A DNA stretch of 64,000 nucleotides from Thalassotalea crassostreae (GCF_001831495.1 NZ_CP017689.1:2356001-2420000), one strand, 5' to 3'; numbered from the stretch's first letter, positions 34,635 through 43,537 are shown. Numbers and translations are program-made. Notes: a model not told the origin generated them from the letters alone.

Positions 34635-35729
34635 CTAGGTTCTCGTTAAAACGCGTAAATGTACGGTTACTTCTTCGCGATCATAATACAAGTGTTTTGC
34701 ATACAATTCATACCAAATATCATTATCTGACATTATGTCTTTGATCGCTTGAATATCTTTCATTACTTGCTGATAACGTGATTTGCTAGGCTGCAGCTTT
34801 AAGTTAAACATGGCTTCTTTACAGTCACCGTCGACAATCCAACTGGCCATCAATTTGGCAACCCGTGATGAGTTTTCAATCATGTCACACACTAACCAGT
34901 GAGTATTCTTTTTGTGTGGTCTAAATTTGAAACCATCTTGTTGATAGTGCTTAACTTGACCGGTCTCCATCAATGATTCTGCCATTGGTCCATTATCTAC
35001 TGACTTAACCATCATGCCACGACGAACCAATTGATAAGTCCAACCACCAGGCGCCGCACCTAAATCAACCGCGTTCATCCCAGAGGTTAATCGGGTTTCT
35101 CGTTCTTCCTTTGGAACAAAATATAAAAATGCTTCATCAAGTTTTAATGTCGAACGACTCGGTGATGCATTTGGAAACTTCAACCTTGGGATGCCCATTT
35201 CATGAACAGAGCTATTACGAACATAGGAATATCCAAGTTGCACCTGCTGACCAGAAAAGAACAATGCATGTAAAGATACTGCGCCTCGCTCTTGTTCTTG
35301 CTGTTGTTTACTAAGCGGAGCTAATACAGACGTTTTACGTAAATGTTGACGCAATGGTACCGACAGTTTACGACCAAATTTGCTTAATGCTTTACCATCA
35401 TTGGTATCTAAGGTTTCTACCCTTAACTCTTGGTAATGTGATTCATCACCTAGTGCTTCAGCAATAGCCTCTACCCGGTTATATTCCGGTAACTCAACAA
35501 TATCACCTAGTGTTACAAACCATTGACGAGCAAAAATCAAACGCTTAAGCGGTAGCTTTTGAATTAAAATGTCTGCTTGTTTTGCTTCATATAAATGAAA
35601 TTCCACTAAACCTTCATTCTTCTTTAGCTTAATAAAACCAAAAACTTCATTCCAAGATGCTTTTTCAGTAATTTCGGCGGCACATTCTTTTTCAAAGCCG
35701 GGGCGACAATAAAGTACGATCGCAGTCAT
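34635..35729 (-). CDS. rlmM: 23S rRNA (cytidine2498-2'-O)-methyltransferase
   Basis: This 364-residue protein has an N-terminal THUMP-like domain and a Rossmann methyltransferase domain with DLGAAPGGWTYQLVRRG at about residues 221-237. Its catalytic tetrad lies in VDLGAAP, WLVCDM, NLKLQPSK and VTVHLR. It methylates C2498 of 23S rRNA. Length matches E. coli RlmM (366). The gene lies downstream of ygdD and gcvA in the same direction, the same order as in E. coli. Confidence 0.96.
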   Translation of the reverse strand: MTAIVLYCRPGFEKECAAEITEKASWNEVFGFIKLKKNEGLVEFHLYEAKQADILIQKLPLKRLIFARQWFVTLGDIVELPEYNRVEAIAEALGDESHYQELRVETLDTNDGKALSKFGRKLSVPLRQHLRKTSVLAPLSKQQQEQERGAVSLHALFFSGQQVQLGYSYVRNSSVHEMGIPRLKFPNASPSRSTLKLDEAFLYFVPKEERETRLTSGMNAVDLGAAPGGWTYQLVRRGMMVKSVDNGPMAESLMETGQVKHYQQDGFKFRPHKKNTHWLVCDMIENSSRVAKLMASWIVDGDCKEAMFNLKLQPSKSRYQQVMKDIQAIKDIMSDNDIWYELYAKHLYYDREEVTVHLRVLTRT

Positions 35730-35759
35730 TAAATTTATATTCCTGTATTAATTAAATAT

Positions 35760-36155
35760 CTAATCACTTGCATTAAGATCAGACACTTCAGATTTGGTAA
35801 AAGCAATTGCTAATAATAACCATGCAATTGCAAACGCAATTCCCCCCAACGGCGTGAACACCGATAATAAGGTAATCGCAAATAAAGACTTAATCATAAT
35901 AGACAATGAAAATGCCACTAAGCCAAACGCAAAACCACACGCTGAAATAAGCGCTAAACCATTGTTCTTTTGTTGCTCTGTCGACAATGCGATAAACACC
36001 GCAATGCTATGAATAAAAGCAAACAATATCGCTGTTTCTAAATTATTAACTACCGTTAAGCTTAGCTCACGACCAGCATGCGACAACCAAGCACTTAACA
36101 AAACTGACGCAGCGGCCATTATACCAGCAATTAGCGCTAATACTTTAACAATCAT
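35760..36155 (-). CDS. ygdD: DUF423 membrane protein YgdD
   Basis: This 131-residue inner-membrane protein has four hydrophobic helices. The DUF423 features are LSAWLSHAGRELS near the N-terminus, AILFAFIHSIAVFIAL, and FTPLGGIAFAIAWLLLAIAF near the end. Function is unknown in the family. The ATG overlaps the upstream hydrolase stop by four bases (ATGA). The gene sits between gcvA and rlmM as in E. coli. Confidence 0.93.
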   Translation of the reverse strand: MIVKVLALIAGIMAAASVLLSAWLSHAGRELSLTVVNNLETAILFAFIHSIAVFIALSTEQQKNNGLALISACGFAFGLVAFSLSIMIKSLFAITLLSVFTPLGGIAFAIAWLLLAIAFTKSEVSDLNASD

Positions 36156-36790
36156 GATAAGTTCTCAATAATAAAGGATTTAATCATATCAGCTGCGTTT
36201 TCAATATGCTGTTGATGGGTAAAACCAGATTTCACCCTAGGCTTTAGATCATGATCACCATCAGCAAAGAATTGCACAGAAATGTTTTTATACAAAGAGT
36301 ACCCTGCAATTTCTGCTTCGTTACCTAATGCATCGCGTGTACCTTGACAAATAAGTACAGGCGTATGGTTTTGCTCTAGTGGCTCTAAACGAGTCTTTTC
36401 CGGCTTTTTTTGAGGGTGAAATGGGTAACCTAAGCAAAATACGCCTTGTACCTTTTCACTTTCTGCAACCATTGCCGCTACACGAGAGCCCATAGACTTT
36501 CCGCCAATAAATAACGGTAATGATTGATTATACGCGTCAATTCGTTTATTAAAACTTTCCATTAACGCCGGCATTCTATTAGGAGGTCGCCTTTTACCGT
36601 CAATTAAACGTTGCTGCATATAAGGAAAATTAAAGGCGATGACGTTAAGCTGGCGTTGATTTAGTAACTTTATCATTCGTTGCATAAAGTCATGTTCAAT
36701 ATTTGCACCTGCACCATGGCTGAAAATGACCGTCGCGACTGCATTAGTAACTGAGTATTCGCTAATTGATAAATCGTCCTGATAATTCAC
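36152..36790 (-). CDS. Alpha/beta hydrolase (KANL3/Tex30-like)
   Basis: This 212-residue protein has an alpha/beta-hydrolase layout: SHGAGANIEHDFM oxyanion region, FNFPYMQQRLIDGKRRPP, the nucleophile elbow GGKSMGSRVAA with its serine at about residue 99, GTRDALGNE with the acid, and a terminal histidine in GDHDLKPR. This is the Tex30/KANL3-type dienelactone-hydrolase-like family. Its substrate is unknown. It starts with GTG sharing one base with the gcvA stop (TAGTG), so it is translationally coupled to gcvA and ygdD. This gene is an insertion relative to the E. coli gcvA-ygdD order. Confidence 0.85.
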   Translation of the reverse strand: MNYQDDLSISEYSVTNAVATVIFSHGAGANIEHDFMQRMIKLLNQRQLNVIAFNFPYMQQRLIDGKRRPPNRMPALMESFNKRIDAYNQSLPLFIGGKSMGSRVAAMVAESEKVQGVFCLGYPFHPQKKPEKTRLEPLEQNHTPVLICQGTRDALGNEAEIAGYSLYKNISVQFFADGDHDLKPRVKSGFTHQQHIENAADMIKSFIIENLS

Positions 36791-37722
36791 TAATAATTCT
36801 CCAGTTCAATGACTTCTGAGGCTTCTGCTGCGACAGTTGCAATTACCCAATCACGAAATTGCGCAATTCGAGAACACTCCAACTGCTCTTCACGAACAAC
36901 AATATAGAAGCCGTTCTTGGTATTTAACACTTGTGGAAATGGCGCTACCAAGCGCCCTGCTTCTAGCTCTGGCTTAGCCAGAATATTATTGACTAAAGCA
37001 ACACCTTGACCATGGACTGCAGCTTGTAATACAAGTGCAGAATGGCTAAAAATAGGGCCTTGTTTAACCGCTTTAATATTAACTAACTTTGAATCTTCAC
37101 CTACAGATTTAAACCAACGCTTCCAATCATTTCGGCTCGTATCATGCAATAACGTTTGTTTCGTTAAATCTTTAATCTCGAATAACGCATTGCCAGACAT
37201 CAACATTGCAGGAGAACAAACAGGCTGTAAATATTCATCAATGATTTTTGTGGCGTTGACATTAGCCCAAGGTCCACGGCCGTAATAAAAGGCGATATCA
37301 ACATCATCATGCAAGGTATCGTCATCACCATCATCAGCTTTTATGCGCACATCAATTTCAGGATATTTAGCGTTAAATTCACTCAACTTAGGCACTAACC
37401 ATTGTATCGCTAAGCTTGGCTGTATGCATACGGTAATGGTTCCCTTTTCTCCCTTAGCAAATAACTTTTGTGTTGCTAAATTTAGTGAATTAAAAATATC
37501 TTTAATATCTAAATAGTAGGACTGACCTTCTTCCGTTAATAACAATGAACGGTTCTTTCGCATAAATAATTTTATGCCTAAAAATGATTCTAACGACTTT
37601 ATTTGGTGTGAAACTGCCGCCTGGGTAACAAATAGTTCATTTGCAGCTTTAGTAAAGCTAAGATGTCTAGCGGCAACTTCGAAGGCTTTTAACGAATTTA
37701 ACGGCGGTAATCGGGTATTCAT
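36790..37722 (-). CDS. gcvA: LysR-family transcriptional regulator GcvA
   Basis: This 310-residue protein begins RLPPLNSLKAFEVAARHLSF, followed by the LysR helix-turn-helix (TKAANELFVTQAAVSHQI) typical of GcvA, the glycine-cleavage regulator. The effector domain contains IQPSLAIQWLVPKL and FYYGRGPW. E. coli GcvA has 305 residues. No gcv genes are in the window. It is first in the gcvA-hydrolase-ygdD-rlmM run. GcvA assignment rests on sequence and synteny; related LysR paralogues exist. Confidence 0.87.
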   Translation of the reverse strand: MNTRLPPLNSLKAFEVAARHLSFTKAANELFVTQAAVSHQIKSLESFLGIKLFMRKNRSLLLTEEGQSYYLDIKDIFNSLNLATQKLFAKGEKGTITVCIQPSLAIQWLVPKLSEFNAKYPEIDVRIKADDGDDDTLHDDVDIAFYYGRGPWANVNATKIIDEYLQPVCSPAMLMSGNALFEIKDLTKQTLLHDTSRNDWKRWFKSVGEDSKLVNIKAVKQGPIFSHSALVLQAAVHGQGVALVNNILAKPELEAGRLVAPFPQVLNTKNGFYIVVREEQLECSRIAQFRDWVIATVAAEASEVIELENY

Positions 37723-37792
37723 TACTGATTTTTCATAAATTTTTCTAATCGATAAATTATAAATAATGGTCGTTTAAATAGCTATCAAAATT

Positions 37793-38179
37793 GCGATAAC
37801 AAAACATTACAAAGGTATACAATCCATTACTTGTTAATTAGATGTTGCACTGGTTTAATAACACCATATTAATTAAGAGGGCTTACCCATGACCAAGACA
37901 ACTAACAACATCGTAGCAATCGCGGCAGCAATCGTATTACCATTTTTCGCAGTTAATGCACACGCTGATGACAGCGTAACTCAAGCAGAAGCTCAACAAA
38001 TCCGTATGGCTGCTATTGAAGTAGAAGCATCTTTAGAAATGATGCATGAAGAAATGCGTCAAGAGCACAACGCTGACGTTGTCGCAATGACGCAATTAAA
38101 TATCGAACAGCAAGAATTAGAAGTTGAAGAAGAATTAGCTTCTGACGAAGAGTACCAAGAATTAATCGCTGATTAATCT
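37793..38179 (+). repeat. 387-bp direct repeat, copy 1
   Basis: This block is identical to 39914-40300 except at two positions: A at 37861 versus G at 39982 (5' untranslated), and A at 38161 versus G at 40282 (synonymous GAA/GAG). It spans about 96 upstream bases, the whole small-protein gene and three bases past the stop. Both flanks diverge abruptly. Confidence 0.98.
37889..38176 (+). CDS. Small exported acidic protein, copy 1
   Basis: This 95-residue protein has a classic Sec signal (NNIVAIAAAIVLPFFAVNAHA, cleavage probably after AHA near residue 26). The mature part of about 69 residues is strongly acidic and helical, with many Glu, Gln and Met (EASLEMMHEEMRQEHN, EQQELEVEEELASDEEYQEL). 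Such a charged helix may be periplasmic and metal- or protein-binding, but I recognise no family. AAGAGGG precedes the ATG. The protein is identical to that at 40010-40297. Confidence 0.85.
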   Translation: MTKTTNNIVAIAAAIVLPFFAVNAHADDSVTQAEAQQIRMAAIEVEASLEMMHEEMRQEHNADVVAMTQLNIEQQELEVEEELASDEEYQELIAD

Positions 38180-38201
38180 ACTCATAAATCACATTCAAAT
38201 G

Positions 38202-38230
38202 AAAAGACCGCTATTTAGCGGTCTTTTTTG
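38202..38230 (+). terminator. Intrinsic terminator of small acidic protein gene, copy 1
   Basis: The stem AAAAGACCGCT / AGCGGTCTTTT (11 bp) has a 4-base loop and is followed by T residues. It differs in sequence from the terminator of copy 2, so the duplicated block ends before it. Confidence 0.9.
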
Positions 38231-38250
38231 TTTATTTAACTCTGAAATTA

Positions 38251-38368
38251 GTTTACTCATTGAGGGCTTTTTATCTACCGTCTTTTCAAAAGGATGATTA
38301 GCGCTAGCTATACTTGGTAGCACCGCGAAACTGAGCAAGCCACAAACATTCGTAACTTTATTTGTTAA
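38251..38368 (-). other. Degenerate integron attC-like site
   Basis: On the minus strand the VOC gene stop codon TAA opens the string TTAACAAATAAAG, like the R'' end of an attC site. About 118 bases later comes GCCCTCAATGAGTAAAC, comparable with GCCTCTAATGGGGCGTTA in the better site at 39260. The terminal core triplet is not a clean GTT, and internal pairing is weak, so this may be a decayed site or a coincidence. Confidence 0.4.
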
Positions 38369-38745
38369 GAATAAATTTCTACACGCCAAGGTGGGTTAAT
38401 TCTATTTTCCCCTGCCCAATAGAGCTTTATTTTATTACCCGAAGGGTCATATAGAATAGCTTCTCGCCATAAATAACTTTGGTCCATTGGCTCTTGGTCA
38501 AACTTAACGCCTTTGATTTTTAAATTATGCACCCACTGATCTAGTTTCTCGTGTTCAAAATAGATAACTGTACCGCATACAAGTTCAGGATTTTCTAACG
38601 ATAAGGAAAAGGTTGAGTCCCCTTCTGGACATTCAAAACGGGCATAATGAGGTGTATCGACAATTTGAGTAAACCCTAATGTTCGATAAAACTTAGTAGA
38701 CTTTTCCATATCATTAACAGGTAATGTAACTTGATTTAAATTCAT
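38365..38745 (-). CDS. VOC-family (glyoxalase-like) protein
   Basis: This 126-residue protein has the beta-alpha-beta-beta-beta repeats of the vicinal-oxygen-chelate fold: LNQVTLPVNDMEKSTKFYRTLGF at the start, YARFECPEGDSTFSLSL, VIYFEHEKLDQWVHNL, and AILYDPSGNKIKLYWAGE. The final DPSGN-IKLYW block is typical of the family. The substrate is unknown; small VOC proteins often modify or bind toxins and are frequent integron cassettes. GGAAGT precedes the ATG. Its TAA stop starts a degenerate attC-like site. Confidence 0.88.
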   Translation of the reverse strand: MNLNQVTLPVNDMEKSTKFYRTLGFTQIVDTPHYARFECPEGDSTFSLSLENPELVCGTVIYFEHEKLDQWVHNLKIKGVKFDQEPMDQSYLWREAILYDPSGNKIKLYWAGENRINPPWRVEIYS

Positions 38746-38806
38746 TTAACTTCCTTGAGTGCTTTATGCCTTAATAAATATTGCAACATGCGCTACTTTG
38801 ATTTAT

Positions 38807-39241
38807 TTACTCGACAGCAGTAAATTTCAGGCGCAAAACTTTCTGCTTCGTAGGTTCGTGGTATTTTTCCTCTGATAGCTCAAAACCATATTTAGAATAA
38901 AAAGCGCGACCGATCGAATTTGCTTTGAACACTTCTACTTCCAAATCACCATGTAATTCTTGTGCTTTATCCATAAGGGCTTTGCCGATACCTTTGCCAT
39001 GACACTTCGGTTGAAGAAATATAGCGCCAACTTCGTTTCCCATAAGCGCGATAAAACCTTGTACTTCGCCATCAATTTCTGCGACCCATGTGTCCGTATT
39101 CGGTAAATAGATTTCGGCGACATTTTTTCGCTCTTGAGCGATGAAATCATCAGTCATAAATTCGTGGGCTAAACGAGTTGCGAGTTCCCACGAATCTAAA
39201 ACAGACTGTAAATCTAAATCTTTGTATGGTCGTATTTGCAC
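38807..39241 (-). CDS. GNAT-family N-acetyltransferase (cassette gene)
   Basis: This 144-residue single-domain GNAT has VAEIDGEVQGFIAL, the acetyl-CoA loop in LQPKCHGKGIGKALMDKA (Q/RxxGxG/A pattern), and NSIGRAFYSKYGFEL near the end. It starts with GTG at 39241; AAGGAAA lies 9-14 bases ahead and a nearer ATG is out of frame. The start is only 18 bases past the attC-like site, as expected for a cassette gene. The substrate is unknown. The 61 bases between this gene and the VOC gene hold no recognisable attC. Confidence 0.87.
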   Translation of the reverse strand: MQIRPYKDLDLQSVLDSWELATRLAHEFMTDDFIAQERKNVAEIYLPNTDTWVAEIDGEVQGFIALMGNEVGAIFLQPKCHGKGIGKALMDKAQELHGDLEVEVFKANSIGRAFYSKYGFELSEEKYHEPTKQKVLRLKFTAVE

Positions 39242-39259
39242 GGCATAGTTTCCTTACTG

Positions 39260-39356
39260 TTAACGCCCCATTAGAGGCAAAAAGATAGTTTGCTAAAATA
39301 TGTAGCGAAGCGAAACCGTGCAAACTGGTTTTAGTCACGCTTGAATGATTTGTTAT
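39260..39356 (-). other. Integron attC-like recombination site
   Basis: Read on the minus strand, the site opens with ATAACAAATCATTCAAG, whose TAA is the stop codon of the membrane-protein gene, and closes 97 bases later with GCCTCTAATG then GGGCGTTAAC. Terminal TAAC/GTTA are complementary. Inside, AGTTTGC and GCAAACT pair perfectly, leaving a central unpaired stretch. Ends resemble Vibrio VCR-type attC sites (TAACAA...GGGCGTTA). The next gene starts 18 bases later. Folding of the bottom strand was judged by eye only. Confidence 0.75.
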
Positions 39357-39655
39357 ATTTTTTTTCGCCAACACCACTTTGAAAATAGAACGAATAAATA
39401 AGTGTTAATTCCAAAACCAGCACTTATGACCGCACCTAATAGTAGTGCTCTAGGATAAAAACCAATTGTTTCATCCAGAAATTGTATAACCGGTTGAATT
39501 AAAGTTAACTCCATCCAAGGATAAGACAACATCAACATCACAAATCCAGGAATATTTAAACTAGCCGTCCAGTGAATACCCGTGGCTTTATATATGCACC
39601 AAAGTAGGTAATACGAAAAGCATAACGAAAATGGAATCCAAAATGATTTCTTCAC
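39353..39655 (-). CDS. Small membrane protein of unknown function (cassette gene)
   Basis: This 100-residue protein has three hydrophobic helices (FWIPFSLCFSYYLLWCIYK, LNIPGFVMLMLSYPWMEL, LLLGAVISAGFGINTYLFVLF) and a basic C-terminus (WCWRKKI). I recognise no family. The start is GTG at 39655 with GAGGGAA ahead. The stop codon is the first TAA of the attC-like site, the classic cassette arrangement. Orphan membrane proteins of this size are common integron cassettes. Confidence 0.72.
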   Translation of the reverse strand: MKKSFWIPFSLCFSYYLLWCIYKATGIHWTASLNIPGFVMLMLSYPWMELTLIQPVIQFLDETIGFYPRALLLGAVISAGFGINTYLFVLFSKWCWRKKI

Positions 39656-40009
39656 TATTCCCTCACAGCATATAAAAATTTACTAAAAAGAAAACACCCA
39701 CAAATGTTCTAATAAAATGCAGATATTAAGATATGGCGAAACCTCTAATCTACAGTCTCAACAGTAATTAACTTTTCAAATTAATACAATCCTAATTATT
39801 AACAGGATGTTACAACACAATTAAAATCCAGTTCGATTAGTTAAGTATTTTATGACACAAACATTTCATCATTCATTTCCATTAAAATCAACAACTTATA
39901 CCCAACCGCTTAGGCGATAACAAAACATTACAAAGGTATACAATCCATTACTTGTTAATTAGATGTTGCACTGGTTTAATAGCACCATATTAATTAAGAG
40001 GGCTTACCC
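39656..40009. other. Intergenic region ahead of duplicated gene copy 2
   Basis: The first 258 bases are AT-rich with no gene, attC-like or attI-like site that I can identify. From 39914 the sequence becomes the second copy of the 387-bp repeat, including the upstream region of the small-protein gene. Confidence 0.7.
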
Positions 40010-40300
40010 ATGACCAAGACAACTAACAACATCGTAGCAATCGCGGCAGCAATCGTATTACCATTTTTCGCAGTTAATGCACACGCTGATGACAGCGTAA
40101 CTCAAGCAGAAGCTCAACAAATCCGTATGGCTGCTATTGAAGTAGAAGCATCTTTAGAAATGATGCATGAAGAAATGCGTCAAGAGCACAACGCTGACGT
40201 TGTCGCAATGACGCAATTAAATATCGAACAGCAAGAATTAGAAGTTGAAGAAGAATTAGCTTCTGACGAAGAGTACCAAGAGTTAATCGCTGATTAATCT
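39914..40300 (+). repeat. 387-bp direct repeat, copy 2
   Basis: This is the second copy of the block at 37793-38179, at an offset of exactly 2121 bases with no gaps and two substitutions. It spans upstream region plus coding sequence. Such near-identity, including non-coding bases, indicates very recent duplication or ongoing gene conversion. Confidence 0.98.
40010..40297 (+). CDS. Small exported acidic protein, copy 2
   Basis: The protein is identical over all 95 residues to that at 37889-38176: a Sec signal ending in AHA, then a short, highly acidic helix rich in Glu, Gln and Met. The same AAGAGGG ribosome site is present. It has its own different terminator at 40326. It is convergent with kdsA. 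Two identical copies suggest dosage benefit or a recent event not yet purged; neither is shown by sequence. Confidence 0.85.
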   Translation: MTKTTNNIVAIAAAIVLPFFAVNAHADDSVTQAEAQQIRMAAIEVEASLEMMHEEMRQEHNADVVAMTQLNIEQQELEVEEELASDEEYQELIAD

Positions 40301-40325
40301 TAAAGCGAAACAAATTCAAATAAAG

Positions 40326-40353
40326 AAGGCCGCTTTATTTTAGCGGCCTTTTT
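40326..40353. terminator. Bidirectional intrinsic terminator (small protein copy 2 / kdsA)
   Basis: A 9-bp stem (AAGGCCGCT / AGCGGCCTT) has a 7-base loop and is followed by TTT. It lies between convergent genes. Confidence 0.88.
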
Positions 40354-40399
40354 GATGCACTTTTTCAAAGTATTTTTAGTTGTTTTTCAACACTCGAAA

Positions 40400-41266
<867 letters not shown>

Positions 41267-41341
41267 CTAAATCATTGATTGTAATATAGCTCTTAACAGC
41301 TAAACGGTGACTGTTCATTTAGTAAAACAGTCACTAAATTA

Positions 41342-42583
41342 TTAAATTGCTTGCAGTATTTGTCCACAAAACCAAGCTGCAAAAGTACCTACGGTATAAC
41401 CTAAAACAGCTAACAATACGCCCACTGGTGCTAATGACGGATGAAATGCACTAGCAACAATTGGAGCGGATGCTGCACCGCCAACGTTAGCCTGTGAACC
41501 TACCGCCATGTAAAATAAAGGCGCTTTAATTAGTTTAGCAACAAATAACATTAATGAAGCATGGATTATCATCCAAACCATACCGATTACAAAATAGATA
41601 GGTGCATCAGCAATCATAGTCACATCCATCTTCATACCAATTGAGGCAATTAAGATGTATAACATCGCCGAGCCAACCTTCGAGGCACCTACGCCTTCAA
41701 GCTTGCGCAGTCGAGTGAATGACAGTGCAATACCAACTACCGTGGTAAAGACAATCATCCAGAAAAACTTACTGTGAAAACTTAAACGGTCGAGCGTTGG
41801 AAAGTTTTCAACCATAAATGGCGTGATGGTATCAGCAAACATATGGGCGAAACCAGTAACACCAAAACCAACAGCTAAGATAACCATTAGGTCATGCAAT
41901 GCTGGATTACGAGAATGTTCAGCTTGAAACTGCTCTACCTTCTCTTGTAAGCGGGTAATTGCCGCAGTATCAGCTCCTGCTTTTTCATCAATTTGCTTAG
42001 CTTTTGAAGCCATGACTAACAGCACTGCCATCCAAATATTGGCGACAATAATATCTACCGTTATCATTGCTGAGAATATACTATCACCAACACCATAGAT
42101 TTCTTTCATTGCAGCTTGGTTCGCACCGCCGCCAATCCAACTACCAGCAACAGTAGTTAGACCACGCCATACCGCTTCTGGCCCCTCAACGCCTAATAGC
42201 CCAGGGCTTACACTAGATACTAATAACAAAGCTATTGGACCACCGATAATAATGCCCAAAGTACCGGTCAGGAACATTACTAATGCCTTAGTACCTAAAC
42301 CAGCAATCGCTTTTAAATCGACGCTAATAGTAAGTAACACTAAACAGGTTGGAAGAAGGTAGCGTGAAGCTACAAAGTAGAGGTTAGACTCTTTGCCACT
42401 AATTACGCCAAACGTATTTAATAATGATGGTAAGAAGTAGCACAGTAATACCGCAGGTACTACTGCGTAGAAACGTTTCCATTGTGGGTTTGAACTATTA
42501 GCGGTATAAAACACTAAACCGAGTATTATTGCCAATAGACCTAAGACTGAAGCATCATTGGTAATTAAAGCATGCGAATCCAT
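41342..42583 (-). CDS. DUF819-family membrane protein
   Basis: This 413-residue inner-membrane protein has about ten hydrophobic helices. The pattern fits DUF819: GSWIGGGANQAAMKEIYGV in the first half and AVGSQANVGGAASAPIVASAFHPSLAPVGVLLAVLGYTVG in the second, pseudo-symmetric glycine-rich motifs like those of secondary transporters. A hydrophilic loop with a short coiled coil (RLQEKVEQFQAEH) lies in the middle. The substrate is unknown. It interrupts the usual sirB1-kdsA neighbourhood. Confidence 0.87.
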   Translation of the reverse strand: MDSHALITNDASVLGLLAIILGLVFYTANSSNPQWKRFYAVVPAVLLCYFLPSLLNTFGVISGKESNLYFVASRYLLPTCLVLLTISVDLKAIAGLGTKALVMFLTGTLGIIIGGPIALLLVSSVSPGLLGVEGPEAVWRGLTTVAGSWIGGGANQAAMKEIYGVGDSIFSAMITVDIIVANIWMAVLLVMASKAKQIDEKAGADTAAITRLQEKVEQFQAEHSRNPALHDLMVILAVGFGVTGFAHMFADTITPFMVENFPTLDRLSFHSKFFWMIVFTTVVGIALSFTRLRKLEGVGASKVGSAMLYILIASIGMKMDVTMIADAPIYFVIGMVWMIIHASLMLFVAKLIKAPLFYMAVGSQANVGGAASAPIVASAFHPSLAPVGVLLAVLGYTVGTFAAWFCGQILQAI

Positions 42584-42724
42584 GTGTTCTCCATAATTGA
42601 TTTAATTGCCCTTCTTGGTCGAGAGCTTATTTTTTTATTTTAAGTACTTTTGTTTGAATGCTTTGGATCGAACTTATTGTCTTGCAGCTAAACATTACCC
42701 TCAGCAATGGCACGATAAGACTTA

Positions 42725-43537
42725 CTAGTGCAATACATTGACTCTTTCATTAAACATCTCAAGCTGTATTTGCAATAGCTTAGCTTGCTCATTTTCAGGG
42801 CAACGTTCGATAAAATATTTGTAGTCATCGAATGCTACTTTAAAGCAATCAAGCTGTTGTAGCAAAAAACCGCGATCTCGACGATGAAAAGGGTCATCTG
42901 GAGTAAGGGCCAAAATTAGCTCAACACAGTTAAGTGCTAAGTCAAATTGTTGTTCTTTAATCAAAGCAGTTTTCAATGATACTAAGTATTGTTTAATCAA
43001 ATGCTTGTCGCTCAGCGCTTCTAAACCAATATGCTGATCATCTTGTTCCATATTACTTAGGCGCATATCTAGTTCTAGCCAGTTAATTGGTACGCCATCA
43101 ATACTATTAAAAACAATCGCATACTCTTGATCACAAATAATTCTTAGCATAACTTCATCGGGAACATAAACCGCTTCAATTTGAAATCCACAAGCCCTAA
43201 AGATATGTAACATAAGAATATTCTTAAGCATTGGCGCAATTGTTCGGTATGCCATGCTATAAGACAACTGATGACTTTTTGTTGACCACTGCTGACGATA
43301 AGACTCGGCAAAAACTTGTCCGATAAACACTTCTTCTAACAGTTTCTCTGCTCGTTCAAGAGGATCATCACAACCATCAATCTCTTCTTGAAAATGGCAA
43401 ATAAAAGCATCTACATCTTTCATCGTTTGTATCATGTCTGAGTTTGCCTCAGCGAATATCGACTGCTCGATCCACAATACAGCCTGCACTAGATTGATGT
43501 GGTCAGAGTTCAATTCACTGAGTAATAAATCTTTCAT
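42725..43537 (-). CDS. sirB1: SirB1 family protein (transglutaminase-like plus TPR)
   Basis: This 270-residue cytosolic protein has an N-terminal transglutaminase-like part and a C-terminal helical TPR-like part (LNCVELILALTPDDPFHRRDRGFLLQQLDC). Length matches E. coli SirB1/YchA (269). The expected catalytic-type residues of a transglutaminase are not clear: MAYRTIAPMLKNILMLHIFRACGF replaces the usual cysteine-containing motif, so it is probably not active as such. It lies downstream of sirB2 and upstream of kdsA in the conserved order. Confidence 0.85.
   Translation of the reverse strand: MKDLLLSELNSDHINLVQAVLWIEQSIFAEANSDMIQTMKDVDAFICHFQEEIDGCDDPLERAEKLLEEVFIGQVFAESYRQQWSTKSHQLSYSMAYRTIAPMLKNILMLHIFRACGFQIEAVYVPDEVMLRIICDQEYAIVFNSIDGVPINWLELDMRLSNMEQDDQHIGLEALSDKHLIKQYLVSLKTALIKEQQFDLALNCVELILALTPDDPFHRRDRGFLLQQLDCFKVAFDDYKYFIERCPENEQAKLLQIQLEMFNERVNVLH

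Larger units (their letters stand above)
38251..39655 (-). mobile_element. Putative integron gene-cassette relic (three genes, no integrase)
   Basis: Three short minus-strand genes (membrane protein, GNAT, VOC) are arranged like an integron cassette array, with one good and one degenerate attC-like site starting at gene stop codons. All three are on the opposite strand from the flanking duplicated genes. No integrase gene or attI site is seen in the window. The array is enclosed by the 387-bp direct repeat. Element status is inferred from structure. Confidence 0.55.

Noticed and set aside
38195..38389. 64-codon minus-strand reading frame
   Set aside because: It spans the terminator of the small-protein gene and the degenerate attC-like site; not coding.
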